Shown one piece after another: positions 46,462 to 56,286 of a DNA stretch of 64,000 bases (position 1 is its first letter; the number at the start of each line of letters is the position of its first letter). The stretch covers positions 768,242,720 through 768,306,719 of the forward strand of contig CM062813.1 of assembly GCA_031772625.1 (NCBI GenBank), read 5' to 3'. Below the pieces are notes generated by a model. That model did no database searches and was not told the origin of the DNA. It saw only the letters and a program-made list of their open reading frames with translations. The stretch is from Pinus tabuliformis. Its lineage: Eukaryota > Streptophyta > Pinopsida > Pinales > Pinaceae. The position numbers and the translations under genes were made by a program.

Positions 46462-48248
46462 TAAATATGAATTTTGCACGGTTTTATTCATTGACAAATA
46501 TCTCTTCCTTTTCTCTAATGCAAATTTGAAATCCATATGTTTCAAGCAATATTTTTTACAATATTCACTTGAAATGAGAGTTCTGATAGAACTTCTTCTT
46601 GTAAGATATTCTACTCTACCCCTTGTATAACTAGAACATCTTGCATTGATATGAAAAGGTCTACTCCTACTCCTCGATACAATATTTCTTGGAAACATCT
46701 CCATAATTGGATCATCATGTGTATAATCATTTTCATCATCATTCTGAGGAATGCTATCCACACTATGATCAGCTATGTTTTTAAAATACTGATTTGGAGG
46801 ATATTCTTCATCTTCCCCTTCTTCAGTGCTACTGTCATAGTCCTTAGGATTGGGACTAAATGGAAAATTTGACTCGATGTTTATTGGATATTCTTGTTCA
46901 TGTGCATTGTCAGTGCTACTCTCATAGTCCATAGAATTAGGACTACGTCGAAAATGTGACTGTTTACTTACTGAAAATGCTACATCCTGTCCTTTGTCAC
47001 TGCTACTCTCATAGTCCTTAGGATTAGGACTAAGTGCTTCATCCTATCCTTCATCACTATTGCTCTCATAGTCCATAGGATTAGGACTAAGAGGACACCG
47101 TGACACTCCATTCTTTTGAAATTTTTCATCATGCTCTTCATCATTGCTGCTCTCATAGTCCATAGGATTAGGACTAAGTGGACACTGTGACACTCCATTC
47201 TTTTGAAATTCGTCATCGTATTCTTCATCACTGCTGCTCTCATAGTCCATTGGATTAGGACTAAGAGGACATCGTGACACTCCATTCTTTTGAAATTTTT
47301 CATCATGCTTTTCATCACTACTGCTCTCATAGTCCATAGGATTAGGACTAAGTGGACACCGTGACACTTCATTCTTTTGAAATTCTTCATCATGTTCTTC
47401 ATCACTGCTGCTTTCATAGTCCATAGGATTAGGACTAAGTGGACACTGTGACACTCTATTCAGTTGAAATTCTTCATCATTGTTGCTCTCATAGTCCATA
47501 AGATTAGGACTAAGAGGACACAGTGACACTCCATTATTTTGAAATGTTTCATCATGCTCTTCATCACTGCTACTCTCATAGTCCATATGAATAGGACTAA
47601 GTGAACACCGTGACACTCCATTCTTTTGAAATTCATCATCATGCTCTTCATCACTACTGCTCTCATAGTCCATAAGATTAGGACTAAGAGGACACTGTGA
47701 CACTTCATTCTTTTGAAATTTTTCATCATGCTCTTCATCACTGTTGCTCTCATAGTCATTAGGATTAGAACTAAGTGGACACCGTGACACTCCATTCTTT
47801 TGAAATTTGTCATCATGCATGTCATCGCTGCTGCTCTCATAGTCCATAGGATTAGGAGAAGTGGAAAATGTGACACTCCATTCTTTTGAAATTCATTATC
47901 ATGCTCTTCATCACTGCTGCTCTCATAGTCCATAGGATTAGGACTAAGTGGACATCGTGACACTCCATTATTTTGAAATTTGTCATCATGATCTTCATAA
48001 CTGTTGCTCTTATAATCCTTAGGATTAGGACTAAGTGGAAACCGTGACTCTTTATTTATTCGAAATTTTTCATCCCCTCTTTCATCAGTGCTGCTCTCAT
48101 AGTCCTTAGGATTAGGACTGAGTGGAAGAATTGACTTTCTATTCATAGTGGAAGAATTTCCGTTATATTCATTAATATGAATAAAGTTGTTACGCAACGA
48201 AGATGTTGATGCTTCACGAAGCGAAACTTCACTATCAGAAGAATCCAT
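46462..48248 (-). pseudogene. transposase exon 1 with acidic 29-residue tandem repeats
   Basis: The ATG at 48246-48248 opens MDSSDSEVSLREASTSS. From about 48120 to 46800 come some 14-15 copies of a 29-residue unit of the type DYESSSDEEHDEKFQKNGVS followed by RCPLSPNP(M). Most copies are 87 bp, and the array changes frame once near 47860. The end carries an arginine-rich patch (NIVSRSRSRPFHINAR) and CKKYCLKHMD. The repeats are highly similar to each other, which points to recent expansion or homogenisation. The unit is unrelated in length to that of the outer copy (15-16 residues), although both share SPNPKDY and the S/D/E-rich character. Confidence 0.75.
46800..48120 (-). repeat. 87-bp tandem repeat array within transposase exon 1
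   Basis: About 14-15 units, each with CTCATAGTCCATAGGATTAG on the plus strand or a close variant, spaced mostly 87 bp apart. Confidence 0.85.
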
Positions 48249-49516
48249 CCCTTTGAAATAGAAGAGGTTGAATGATAAAAATGCAGACTCTCCTAATGAT
48301 ATTATATAGCTTAAAGAATGAAATTTTCCTTCCAAAAATTTTTGCTAAAATTTTTCCCTCCAAAAAATTTCTTTCATGTATTTCCCTCCATTATTTTACT
48401 CTACAATTTACTGAAAAATTTTAAATAATTTTTTTTATGAAATAAATCTTTAAATTTTAAATTTTAAACTAAATCTTTTATCTAAATTAATTTAATAGTT
48501 AAACTATATATATTTACTAGACAATTGAATGTTTTTTTTTTTAATTTTTATAATACCTTCTAAAACAAATTAATCCCGCATTCACCATGTTGTAAAACAA
48601 TTCCATAATATTCGCTTTATCATAGTTTCCTATATCGCCATAACAAAATTAACATGTTAAATTTTTTATAAGCAAATTAATCCCACATTAACTATACGAT
48701 AAAACATTTCTATAATTTCACCTATATAATAAATTTCATTATCACTATTACTCACATCACATCAAGGATTTCCGAAGTTCATTAAAAGACTTGAAGTGAA
48801 TTTTTCGAGTAGCTACATTGCTATCAACAACATATTCAACGGAGGATTCTCGCATTTGAAAGGTTAGCTAATTTTTCTACTTTGTAAATTTTAAAATTAA
48901 GTAAGTTTAATGAAGTTTTTTTTTTTTTTTTTTAAATAAAAAAATTTGTGGGCTAAATTTACCCACTACGTCCGCAATGGGCATGGTGGGCCTGATAATG
49001 CTCACGACAACCAAACGAGCCCATAGGTTAGGGGTCGTAGCGCTAGCTACCCAGCACCTCGCCCCACCTTGGCGGCCCAAAAGCCCACAAGGGTGGCGTG
49101 GCGATTCCCGAAATCGGCCCGCCACTCCCACATGTTGTTAGGTTGCCTAGGTGGAGCAGACGGCTGCGAACAATCCCTGCCCCACCCCCCCGGGCTGTTG
49201 GGTTGCCGGGGTTAGGCGGGGATTGTCCGCAGCCGTCCACCCCACCCTGGCAGCCCAACAGCTCGCGGGGGTGGCTAGGCGATTCCCGGAATCGCTCCGC
49301 CACCCACTCCGGTTGTTGGGCCGCCGGGTTGGGGTGGGGATGGGGTTCAAGAGGGGTGGCAGTTGTTGGGCTGTTAGAGGGGCCGGACCCAACGACCGAC
49401 TCGGTTGGCCAGCCGATTTTCAGGTTTATAAAATTAATTATCATTTATTGTTTTCGTTGTTAATTTAAGTTATTATTTTTTGTGATTTACTGATTTATAT
49501 GTGTCTTTTTTTCAAG
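48249..49516. promoter_or_regulatory. divergent promoter region and 5' UTR intron of the methyltransferase gene
   Basis: The transposase start (48248) and the methyltransferase start (49520) point away from each other with about 1.27 kb between them. A plus-strand 5' UTR exon appears to end at 48862 with the donor AAAG|GTTAGC, and TTTTTTTCAAG|AAAATGG (49506-49522) looks like the acceptor just before the start codon. The outer copy has the matching donor at 54438 in a similar context (TCACATTTAAAAG|GTTAG), which supports a real splice site. Core promoter boxes cannot be pinned down in this AT-rich DNA. Confidence 0.6.
48955..49425. repeat. GC-rich, CpG-rich block with 178-bp direct repeat in the 5' UTR intron
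   Basis: About 470 bp of GC-rich DNA sits in otherwise very AT-rich sequence. Two direct copies start at 49060 and 49238 (CACCTTGGCGGCCC / CACCCTGGCAGCCC; GGCGATTCCCGAAATCG / GGCGATTCCCGGAATCG). A 23-bp inverted pair with two mismatches lies at 49159-49181 and 49215-49237. On the left it abuts an 18-base T run, as a retro-inserted minus-strand sequence would. Open frames exist on both strands but show no domain. Confidence 0.75.
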
Positions 49517-49519
49517 AAA

Positions 49520-49966
49520 ATGGCATCAAAGAAGATTTTTGTGAATCTTTCTAAACCAAAGACTCTTAAAGGTGGATCTTCAAAAAACATTGGTGAACGA
49601 ACCCCACCTGAGTTGATGGCTACAAATCTTTCAAGTGCCTCAAATGATAAGAAAATGATTTCATACTGGAAGAAATCAAAAGAAGTGAAACTTCCATCAA
49701 ATGTCTAGTATGTGAAAGAAAGAGAAAGCCAAAATGTGCAGATATATCTATATGTTGATATACCTAATGATAATGGAATTTATGAGGTGATGAGAAAGGT
49801 CATAGACATGTGTTCGGTACCGGACATTGAAGTTGTTTACATACTGAAAAAACTACCCAAGTCACATGAAAGGAATAAATACCAATTATCATATTCATTG
49901 TATGACATGAGAGAGGTATCTACAAAGTTGTGTAAACAAATCGTAAATGAGATGACACAAAATATC
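49520..49966 (+). pseudogene. methyltransferase gene, coding exon 1
   Basis: Starts MASKKIFVNLSKPKTLKGG and contains the TAG at 49706-49708. It continues in frame through QIYLYVDIPNDNGIYEVM to the donor ATC|GTAAGT at 49967. No known domain. The in-frame continuation past the stop supports a real exon. Confidence 0.65.
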
Positions 49967-50066
49967 GTAAGTACTGTTATTTATATTTGTGTTTTTCGTT
50001 CTTGTAACTGTCTCACTATATTTTTATAACTTTGTTTTTATTGACATATGATATTTTGTTTGGCAG

Positions 50067-51473
50067 AATTTTGTTGAAAGTTGTTCAATTAGGTTGGGAG
50101 GCATTCATTTCATAGAGCATGATATTATGAAAGTTGTCAGTAGTTTCTACTCAATCTTAGAAGAAGGTATGGCAAGAAAGAAAAATGTAGTAATTCATGA
50201 TGCTACAAAACTACATCCAAGTGATCAGAAAAAAAAAGCCTCTAGTGGATAAATCTAGCAAAGGTAGACAAGTTACTTTTGAAGACGAGGAAGTTGAAAA
50301 TGGTAGTGAAGAATATGTTTTCGTTACTGAGGATGACATTGGAACTGAGAAGAGCCGTAAAAGACCAAAATTAATAATGCCCAAGAATAAATCTGTTCCA
50401 GTTAAGGATGATAATGTTATGAGCAAGAAAAGTAAAGTTGAACATTTTGAAGTAGTCATTACCAACAGTCAAGAACCTAGTGAAACTTCGAAAGAAAGCA
50501 GAGAAATCATTACACTAGGAGCTGATTTGGAGGATGGCATTATCAAAACAAAACAAAATGCCATTCGAAAAAGCTTGACAAAGAGAAACTTAATTGAGGT
50601 TGGTCGTACATTTCAGCTTACTGTCAGACAAATATATAAGGCAAGTGAAGGACAATGTAAATATCCAATCACAAAGCCACACCATTTGCATGTTCACAAC
50701 TTGAAGAAATTGATGAGGTACAATCCATATGCTCATGTGGTTATTTATGTGCTTCTTGTTGATCCAGTTCAAGTTCCCAACAAAGAAGCATTTGATACGT
50801 CAAAATGTTTTGAATATAATTATTATGTCCTTGGGGGGAACCATTCTGTAGAATCTCAAAGACAATTGATGGAGGAATATCCCAATAACCCACGTTTTGA
50901 AAAAATGAAATGTATCAGTTATGTTGGTTTATCATATACAGAAGCAAAGTTAGTGGCATGGGATCATAATTCAGATAATGAATATAGGATGTCTATGACT
51001 TTCATCCAAAGGGTTAGATTTATTCATAGTGAATTTGAAGAAAAATGTGGTGGGGATAGGATAAATGTTACTGTAGATTTCCAAAAGGAATGTTGTATGT
51101 AAATAGGTTATCAAATTGAAGAGAAAATCAATTCAAAAGGTGGAAAAGGCGGCAAATTTAGTGATTTATTCAAAGGTGTTGATAACATTTTCTAGTTGGC
51201 ATTTAGAACTGAAGATATATGGGAGTTGATTAATGAGATTTTTAGCATGGGGGAGAAAATTGGCATTAAAAACCAGAAGGTAAAAAGGTCTAAACCATTG
51301 AAATGTAGCAACAGTAAATTAGGTCCTGAAATGAAGCAGCTTCCAGGAGATATGACTATCACACCTTGGAGAGCATTGCAAGGAGTGAAGGATGAAAAAT
51401 TTTTGAAAGCAATATTATCTCATGAGAGGTCAGGGGAATTATCATTAGAGGAAATGTATGAGGAATTTCAAAA
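50067..51473 (+). pseudogene. methyltransferase gene, coding exon 2 with ParB-like domain
   Basis: The acceptor TTTGGCAG ends at 50066. The exon opens NFVESCSIRLGGIHFIEHD, has the A-run frame shift near 50231, then a nuclear-signal-like KSRKRPKLIMPKNK and the ParB-like domain with the GGNH motif near 50834. ParB-type GGNH/GNHR motifs form the nucleotide-binding loop in that family. The two in-frame stops at 51100 and 51193 interrupt an otherwise continuous frame. The donor is GTAAGT at 51474. Confidence 0.7.
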
Positions 51474-51822
51474 GTAAGTTTGCTGAATTATTTTTATTTA
51501 TTTCTAGATTATAATTTTCTTTTAAATATAACATATTTTTCTTAGTAGTATTTGTTATACATATCATTATATTAATTTTTTTTACTTTATCTATGTGGTC
51601 ACAAAGTTTACATGAAAATTCAAAAACAAATGGTTAAATTGTTGAATGAAGATAGCTGGGATGATGTTGTACGCAACTATCCAGATGCAAGTTCTACATC
51701 AACATTAATTTTTTTTTTTTCTTGCATTTAAAAAGGTATGTTGATTTATACATTCATTTTTATTCATATGTATACTATTTTTAATTTATAACTTACACAT
51801 ATATTTGTTTATTTTATAAAAG

Positions 51823-53102
51823 ATGAAGAAGGATGCAAATGGAGCACCAGATAGTTTCAGAACCTTTACTGAAAAAATTAAGATCGAAAGACTGAAGAAG
51901 CAATGTCTTAAGAATGTTTAACTTGATCCAAACCTTACTCATTTCATTTGGAATGGGCTTGACACTATTCAATATCAAGTAATACAAGGCGACTGTGAAG
52001 ACATTGCTAAACTCATACCTAAAAGGGATTATGTCTTAGTTATTGCAGATATTCCCCATGGTTTTAATATTCCAAATATTGACTATGACAGTGACCCTTA
52101 TACTTATCAAGCTCTTAGTAAAGTGGTTGCGATATTTCTAGAAGTCACGTCATCACCATTATGGAGATTTGTGACATTTCATTCAGACACACAATCGGTA
52201 ATGTTATTGTTAAGCTTCAAGGGGAACACAAATTTAAGGATGCAACTTACATGGTAAGACGTTTAAAATGTATATTTTATTAATGCTAAAAAATTCATTT
52301 ATGTACAAGTTAATTGAACTTTTACTATTTCATGTTACAGGCAAAAGTCAAATCTTCTTAACTGTGAAGATCAACTATTTATAAATGATTGTGAGTTCAT
52401 TTATATTGATAGTTGGAAAAATGATAATAGCTATATGTCTATGATTTTTAATCGGGTAGATGGAAAGAGTCATAGTCAAATACTGACTTATGATGTTGTT
52501 GTGAGAAAAATAGCATATGAAGACAAAGAAGCAAAAGGAGAGATAGTTAACATTTATCAAAAACAACAGTTATTGATTAACTATCTTATAGACATATGTT
52601 CAAATGAATGAGATTGGGTTCTCGATTTATTTTCTGGCTCAGGTAAGTTTTATTATATGGAATTGAATTTCAATATATTATTTCTTAATTTATATGTCAT
52701 TGTACTAATTTACTTCGTTATTTCTTTTGTGCTTGATAATTAGGTACAACACTAGCATGTTTCCTTCAAAAAGGAAAAAATTGCATTGCCATTGACAAAG
52801 ATCCAATACAGTGCAATTTTATTCAGCAAAGAAGTAATTTTCTTCAATTTCTTCTAGATGCAATGCAAGAAATTGGGTTGAAGAAAGGGGACTTTAGTGA
52901 ATCACGTGTGGCAAAGAAAGCAAAGGAACCCTAACCAACATTACACGGAATGATTGGAAAGGCATATATTGGTAGATTCGCAGACATCAAAGATCTATTA
53001 GAAGAGGAAAATGAGAAAAATGAAGTAGAAAATATTGTGGAAGAAGACAATGATGAAACTCTAGAGGATGAAGAGTTTGGATTACGTGACATTGTTGACT
53101 AA
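51823..53102 (+). pseudogene. methyltransferase gene, exons 4-6 (catalytic domain)
   Basis: Exon 4 (51823-52253) carries the motif IV-like IADIPHGFN near 52047. Exon 5 (52341-52642) carries SNLLNCEDQLFINDCEFIY and ends in VLDLFSGS. Exon 6 (52744-53102) completes motif I (GTTLACFLQ) and the IDKD acidic residue. It ends with an acidic tail (EEENEKNEVENIVEEDNDE) and TAA at 53100-53102. Splitting the glycine-rich loop between exons keeps the frame exactly, which supports both splice sites. Confidence 0.75.
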
Positions 53103-53942
53103 ATTTAAGTTATGCTTGGAAATCAAGCTCATTTTTTGTAACTATTAATTAGTTATACTTGTAATGTTTTGACTTCGACATTTTATGAGAAGAATAAGCA
53201 CTCAATTAAGGTTTTTATGCGTTCAATATTTCTATTATGTGATTTTCACATTAATTTTTATGTTATCATTATTTTTTGAAAAAAACAGTGATTATTATTA
53301 TTTTTTTGACATGAAATTCATAAAAAAAACTATTACTTAACCATTTTGAGTGAAAATTTTCCTATAAAAATTGTGATTTTGACATGTCATTGCTAGCAAA
53401 AAATTACAAAAAATTATCAAAATGTGTAGTTTTTATGTTATATTTATTTTAAAAATGGTTATTTTTATGTCAATTGTTAAAAATTATTGTTTTTTAGAGA
53501 CAATTATTTAATGTGAATTGAAAAATTTATTAACAATGTATAAATATGTAGAATATCGAAAATTCAAAATATTGACCTTCTTTTTTAAATATGCAAAACA
53601 ATAAAAAACTCACTACAAAAAAAAAAAAAATAAAAAATAAAAAAAAAAAAATATGAAGAAGAATACCACTTCAAAAATTATTAAATTTAGGAAATAATTA
53701 TTTACATTTCATACATTAGAAAATTTAAAGTAAAAAAATAGGTATTTTAAAAAAATGGCTTGATGCAGAATTACCACTTTTTTAAGTCAGCATGAAAATC
53801 ACTATCATTCTAAAACACAATGTATATAAAAAAATTTAAAGTGCCAAAAACTATGCTCTAAAAAAACCATGTGTGTTCTGCATCACCCCTTTTCAAAATC
53901 GGGTCACTTTTTTACTATCTCTACGAAACGAGTAACAGTATC
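53103..53942. other. 3' flank and right subterminal region of the inner transposon
   Basis: AT-rich. It is recognisably similar to 56643-57430 of the outer copy, sharing AGTTATACTTGTAATGTTTT shortly after the stop and GATG.(A/T)...ATCA-type repeats near the end. Two subterminal direct repeats of about 115 bp (near 53760 and 53875) contain TGCAGAA or TTCTGCAT motifs. Confidence 0.55.
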
Positions 53943-53969
53943 AGTTCTCGTTTCAAAGTTTACATTGTT
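53943..53969 (-). repeat. right terminal inverted repeat of the inner transposon
   Basis: Ends TTTCAAAGTTTACATTGTT on the plus strand; complement of 35815-35841 with one mismatch. Confidence 0.85.
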
Positions 53970-53973
53970 ACAA
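53970..53973. repeat. right target-site duplication (ACAA)
   Basis: Matches 35811-35814. Confidence 0.8.
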
Positions 53974-54020
53974 GATGTTGATGCTGCAGAAGTAGAAACT
54001 TCACTATCACGTGAATCCAT
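53974..54020 (-). pseudogene. outer transposase gene, first codons
   Basis: ATG at 54018-54020 opens MDSRDSEVSTSAASTS, matching MDSSDSEVSLREASTS of the inner copy. The frame is cut by the inner transposon at 53973 and resumes at 35814. Confidence 0.8.
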
Positions 54021-54440
54021 GACATTTCATAGAAGATGTTGAATGATATAAGTGCTCTCTCTTCTAATGAAAATTTATAACTTTGAAGAATGAAAATTTC
54101 CCTCCAAAGTTCCCCACCAAAAAATTTCACCCAAAAAAATCTGCTCCAATGTTTCTCCATAAAAATTTCGCTTGAAGAAATTCCCTAAAAAAATTATTCC
54201 AAAATATTCTACCAAAAATTTAACTTAAAAGTTCGACCCTACTTTCTATTCAAATTTTCCACACAAATTTCCCTTAAAGTAATCTGAAAATCTTCATTAT
54301 TTATTGGCTTTCATTGTTTTGGTTCCTCAGATCACATTAAATATTGTGAAGCATTTGTTACAAAGCTTAGAGCAATTAACGGAGAAGCAATAGGGTCACC
54401 AAACAAACATTCAATGGGAGACTTTCACATTTAAAAGGTT
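54021..54440. promoter_or_regulatory. divergent promoter region of the outer copy
   Basis: Aligns in order with 48249-48865: sequence upstream of the transposase start with AAATTTTCCCTCCAAA-like words, then the plus-strand 5' UTR exon ending at the donor AAAAG|GTTAG (54438). Confidence 0.6.
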
Positions 54441-55364
54441 AGTTTTCTTTCTATTTTTATTGTTTAACAGAGACTGGGCAAAATATGTTACTTTATTATA
54501 TTTTTTTTATTATCTCTCTTTTTTCAATTTTTTTTTTTTTTAAATATCATATTTTCAGGGAAATCCCACACAAAAAATATTACATTTATAAGAATTTTAA
54601 GGAAAAAAAACATAAAACAAATCCATTTTTATAGAAGTTTTAGGAAAAAAAATTAAAAAAGAAGAAGAAAAAAAAAGCATATTTTTTATAAGAATTCTAA
54701 AGGGAAAAAACATAAAACAAATCCATATTTATAGAATTTTTAGGAGAAAAAAAAAACCATATTTTTTTAAGAATTTTAAAGGGGAAAAAACATGTTTTTT
54801 CTTAGTGTTTTGTTAAATTTATTTTTTGGAAAACTTTCTTATATTTTGAAAAAACTTTCAACTAAGAATGATAATATAAAAAAGGGACGAAAAATAAAAA
54901 TAAAAATTATTATTATAAAACAACAATTTAAAAAAATAATATTAAAAATAAAGAATAAAATCTAAAAAGATAAAAAGAAAGAAAAAAGGAAGATAAAATG
55001 AATTAAAAAATATTAAAATTAAAAAAAAAAAAAAAAATTAAAAACAAATTAACTTTTTTTTAAATATAAATATAAATTTTTAAAATAAAAGAGTTAAAAA
55101 AATAAAATGTTAAATTGTGTAAAATTTATATATATATATATATAGATTTATTGATCCAACGGCCTTTTGATACCTAGCCTAGTCAAGGGTCGATTTTGGG
55201 AATCAATTCTCATAACAATGTGCACAAATTATGTGACTGCCTTGAGGGTCGATGTTTTCCATTGTGCTAGTCATGCCAATGACCCTTTAATATTCACCAC
55301 GATCAGGGGTAGATTTGAGGAACCAACCTTTGTCACAAACATGTACAAACTATGTGTTTGTGTC

Positions 55365-55394
55365 GAGGGTTGATTCATGGATGAATCAACCCTC
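55365..55394. repeat. 30-bp perfect palindrome
   Basis: Arms of 14 bp around GG. It could form a cruciform or be the centre of a small foldback element. Sequences on either side (CCCTTTAATATTC and GACATTAAAGGG) also pair weakly. Confidence 0.6.
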
Positions 55395-55505
55395 AATCGC
55401 GTTGGACATTAAAGGGTTGCTAGCATGGGTAGTGAAATAATGGTCCACCGCTACATTGGTCATGTCGGCGACCCATTGACACCTAACACGACATATTATT
55501 TTATT

Positions 55506-55507
<2 letters not shown>

Positions 55508-55568
<61 letters not shown>
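55508..55568. repeat. (AT)n microsatellite
   Basis: About 30 uninterrupted AT dinucleotides. Open frames reading through it are artefacts of the repeat. Confidence 0.95.
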
Positions 55569-55571
<3 letters not shown>

Positions 55572-56040
55572 CATAGAGTGTGGAACAAACAGTGCCAAAG
55601 TGTTCTATTAAGGCACTCCAAGGTGTAAAGGTCATCGGTTTGAAACTTTGTGGAAAAAATCCAACCATGTTAAGGGCTGGTTTGGTTGAGGTTAGATGTG
55701 ATCCCATGTGATTTTGATAGCTTAAATTCCCCTTAGTCATGGCTACTCAAACGACAAGTTAGACATGTTGATCATCTCAAGATTCACGTTATCTCACAAT
55801 AAATAAATAAATATAATTTATTTATTTATTTTTAATTTTTAAATTTAATTTAATTTTTAAATTTTTTTTTAATTTTTTAATTTTAATTTTGATTTTTTTT
55901 TTTTTTTTTAATGTTAACTTTGATTTTTAAATTTTTAATAATTTTTGTATTTTATTTTTATTTTTTAAAGTTTTTAAAGTTATGTTATTAAATTTTTTCA
56001 TATCATTTTATTTTATGTTATTTTAGTTTTCTATTTAACT

Positions 56041-56198
56041 TTTTTTTCGTCAAGTTTGGCAGGGCTCTCTCATTTTCAATTTTACATGTCCATTATTCAC
56101 CCCGCAACGGGGGAGGGTAGTATAATATTCGAACCCAAGATCTCCGGTTCGGCGAGACTTCATTCCGCGGCTATCGCCACTTGAGCTACCCCAGGCGG
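56041..56198 (-). mobile_element. tRNA-derived SINE
   Basis: On the minus strand it starts CCGCCTGGGG. It has an A-box TAGCTCAAGTGG (56177-56188) and a B-box GGGTTCGAATA (56126-56136) about 40 bases further on, followed by about 80 bases of non-tRNA body and a short A tail (T run at 56041-56047). Box spacing and order fit an RNA polymerase III promoter of tRNA origin. Flanking direct repeats are weak (TATTTAA on both sides). Confidence 0.75.
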
Positions 56199-56286
56199 AC
56201 ATTATTTAAGTTATTTTAAGTTAACACTTTTTTTTTTCAAATTACAATTCTATGTTTTTTATGATTAAATGTTTTCTTTTATTTTT

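Larger units (their letters stand above)
36605..48248 (-). pseudogene. DUF7869-like transposase gene, three coding exons
   Basis: Predicted exons on the minus strand: 48248-46462, 46398-45980 and 38355-36605, about 1,340 codons in total. Exon 1 starts MDSSDSEVSL and codes an acidic repeat region. It then has a cysteine-bearing helical stretch (CKKYCLKHMDFKFAL). Exon 2 holds GNFRLSRIQENLEKDP, WMKDLF, TIHIPDNFSRQEIYNLYKE and the knuckle-like IGICSTCASLK. Exon 3 has YLGLIIDGMDKKKT, VLYLQLDN, RENKNKVVFGYL and VGHTHDHIDQMFSRS, the signature of the widespread DUF7869-type transposase core. The aspartates of IIDGMD, QLDN and HIDQ are my candidate catalytic residues. An acidic tail follows. Disruptions include stops near 47044, 46299 and 46011 and frame changes near 47860, 38310, 38005 and 37030. 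A Ty3/gypsy element sits in intron 2. Confidence 0.75.
49520..53102 (+). pseudogene. ParB-like domain plus beta-class DNA methyltransferase gene
   Basis: Predicted coding exons: 49520-49966, 50067-51473, about 51610-51735, 51823-52253, 52341-52642 and 52744-53102, mostly with clear GT-AG borders; about 1,020 codons. The middle has an acidic linker, then a ParB/sulfiredoxin-like domain (near 50680-51060) with HVHNLKKLMRYNPYAHVV, YVLGGNHSVESQRQL and GLSYTEAKLVAWDHNSDN. The C-terminal half reads YQVIQGDCEDIAKLIP, IADIPHGFN (motif IV position) and, across exons 5 and 6, VLDLFSGSG then TTLACFLQKGKNCIAIDKD (motif I). Motif IV before motif I marks the beta class of N6-adenine/N4-cytosine methyltransferases. 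Motif IV is DIPH instead of the usual DPPY or SPPW. In-frame stops at 49706, 51100, 51193, 51919, near 52611 and 52933, and a shift in the A-run near 50231, show it is broken. Confidence 0.75.
35815..53969. mobile_element. inner two-gene DNA transposon (transposase plus ParB-methyltransferase)
   Basis: The ends are 27-bp inverted repeats, AACAATGTAAACTTTGAAAC followed by G or A and GAACT, with one mismatch. They lie at 35815-35841 and 53943-53969 and are flanked by ACAA on both sides. Total length is 18.2 kb, or about 10.6 kb without the Ty3/gypsy element at 38389-45896. Two genes diverge from 48249-49519: a DUF7869-like transposase on the minus strand and a ParB-methyltransferase on the plus strand. 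The site hit is the first coding exon of the transposase gene in an older copy of the same family. A 4-bp duplication is compatible with several rarer superfamilies (Sola, Ginger), but I cannot assign one. Both genes carry several disruptions. Confidence 0.85.
54441..56040. other. AT-rich filler in the outer copy
   Basis: Long A- and T-runs, a 61-bp (AT)n tract at 55508-55568 and a mixed-composition island at 55145-55500. The island contains a perfect 30-base palindrome at 55365-55394 (GAGGGTTGATTCAT, two bases, complement). No gene is supported. Confidence 0.5.

Noticed and set aside
46800-48120. CRISPR-like array (regular 87-bp repeats)
   Set aside because: Units are contiguous, protein-coding and without unique spacers; they are in-frame repeats of a transposase exon.
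49043-49468. Several open frames of 80-130 codons on both strands in the GC-rich block
   Set aside because: High GC content lowers stop frequency. The frames overlap each other and are proline- and arginine-rich without a domain.
55386-55740. Open frames reading through the (AT)n tract
   Set aside because: They are Tyr-Ile repeats produced by the microsatellite.
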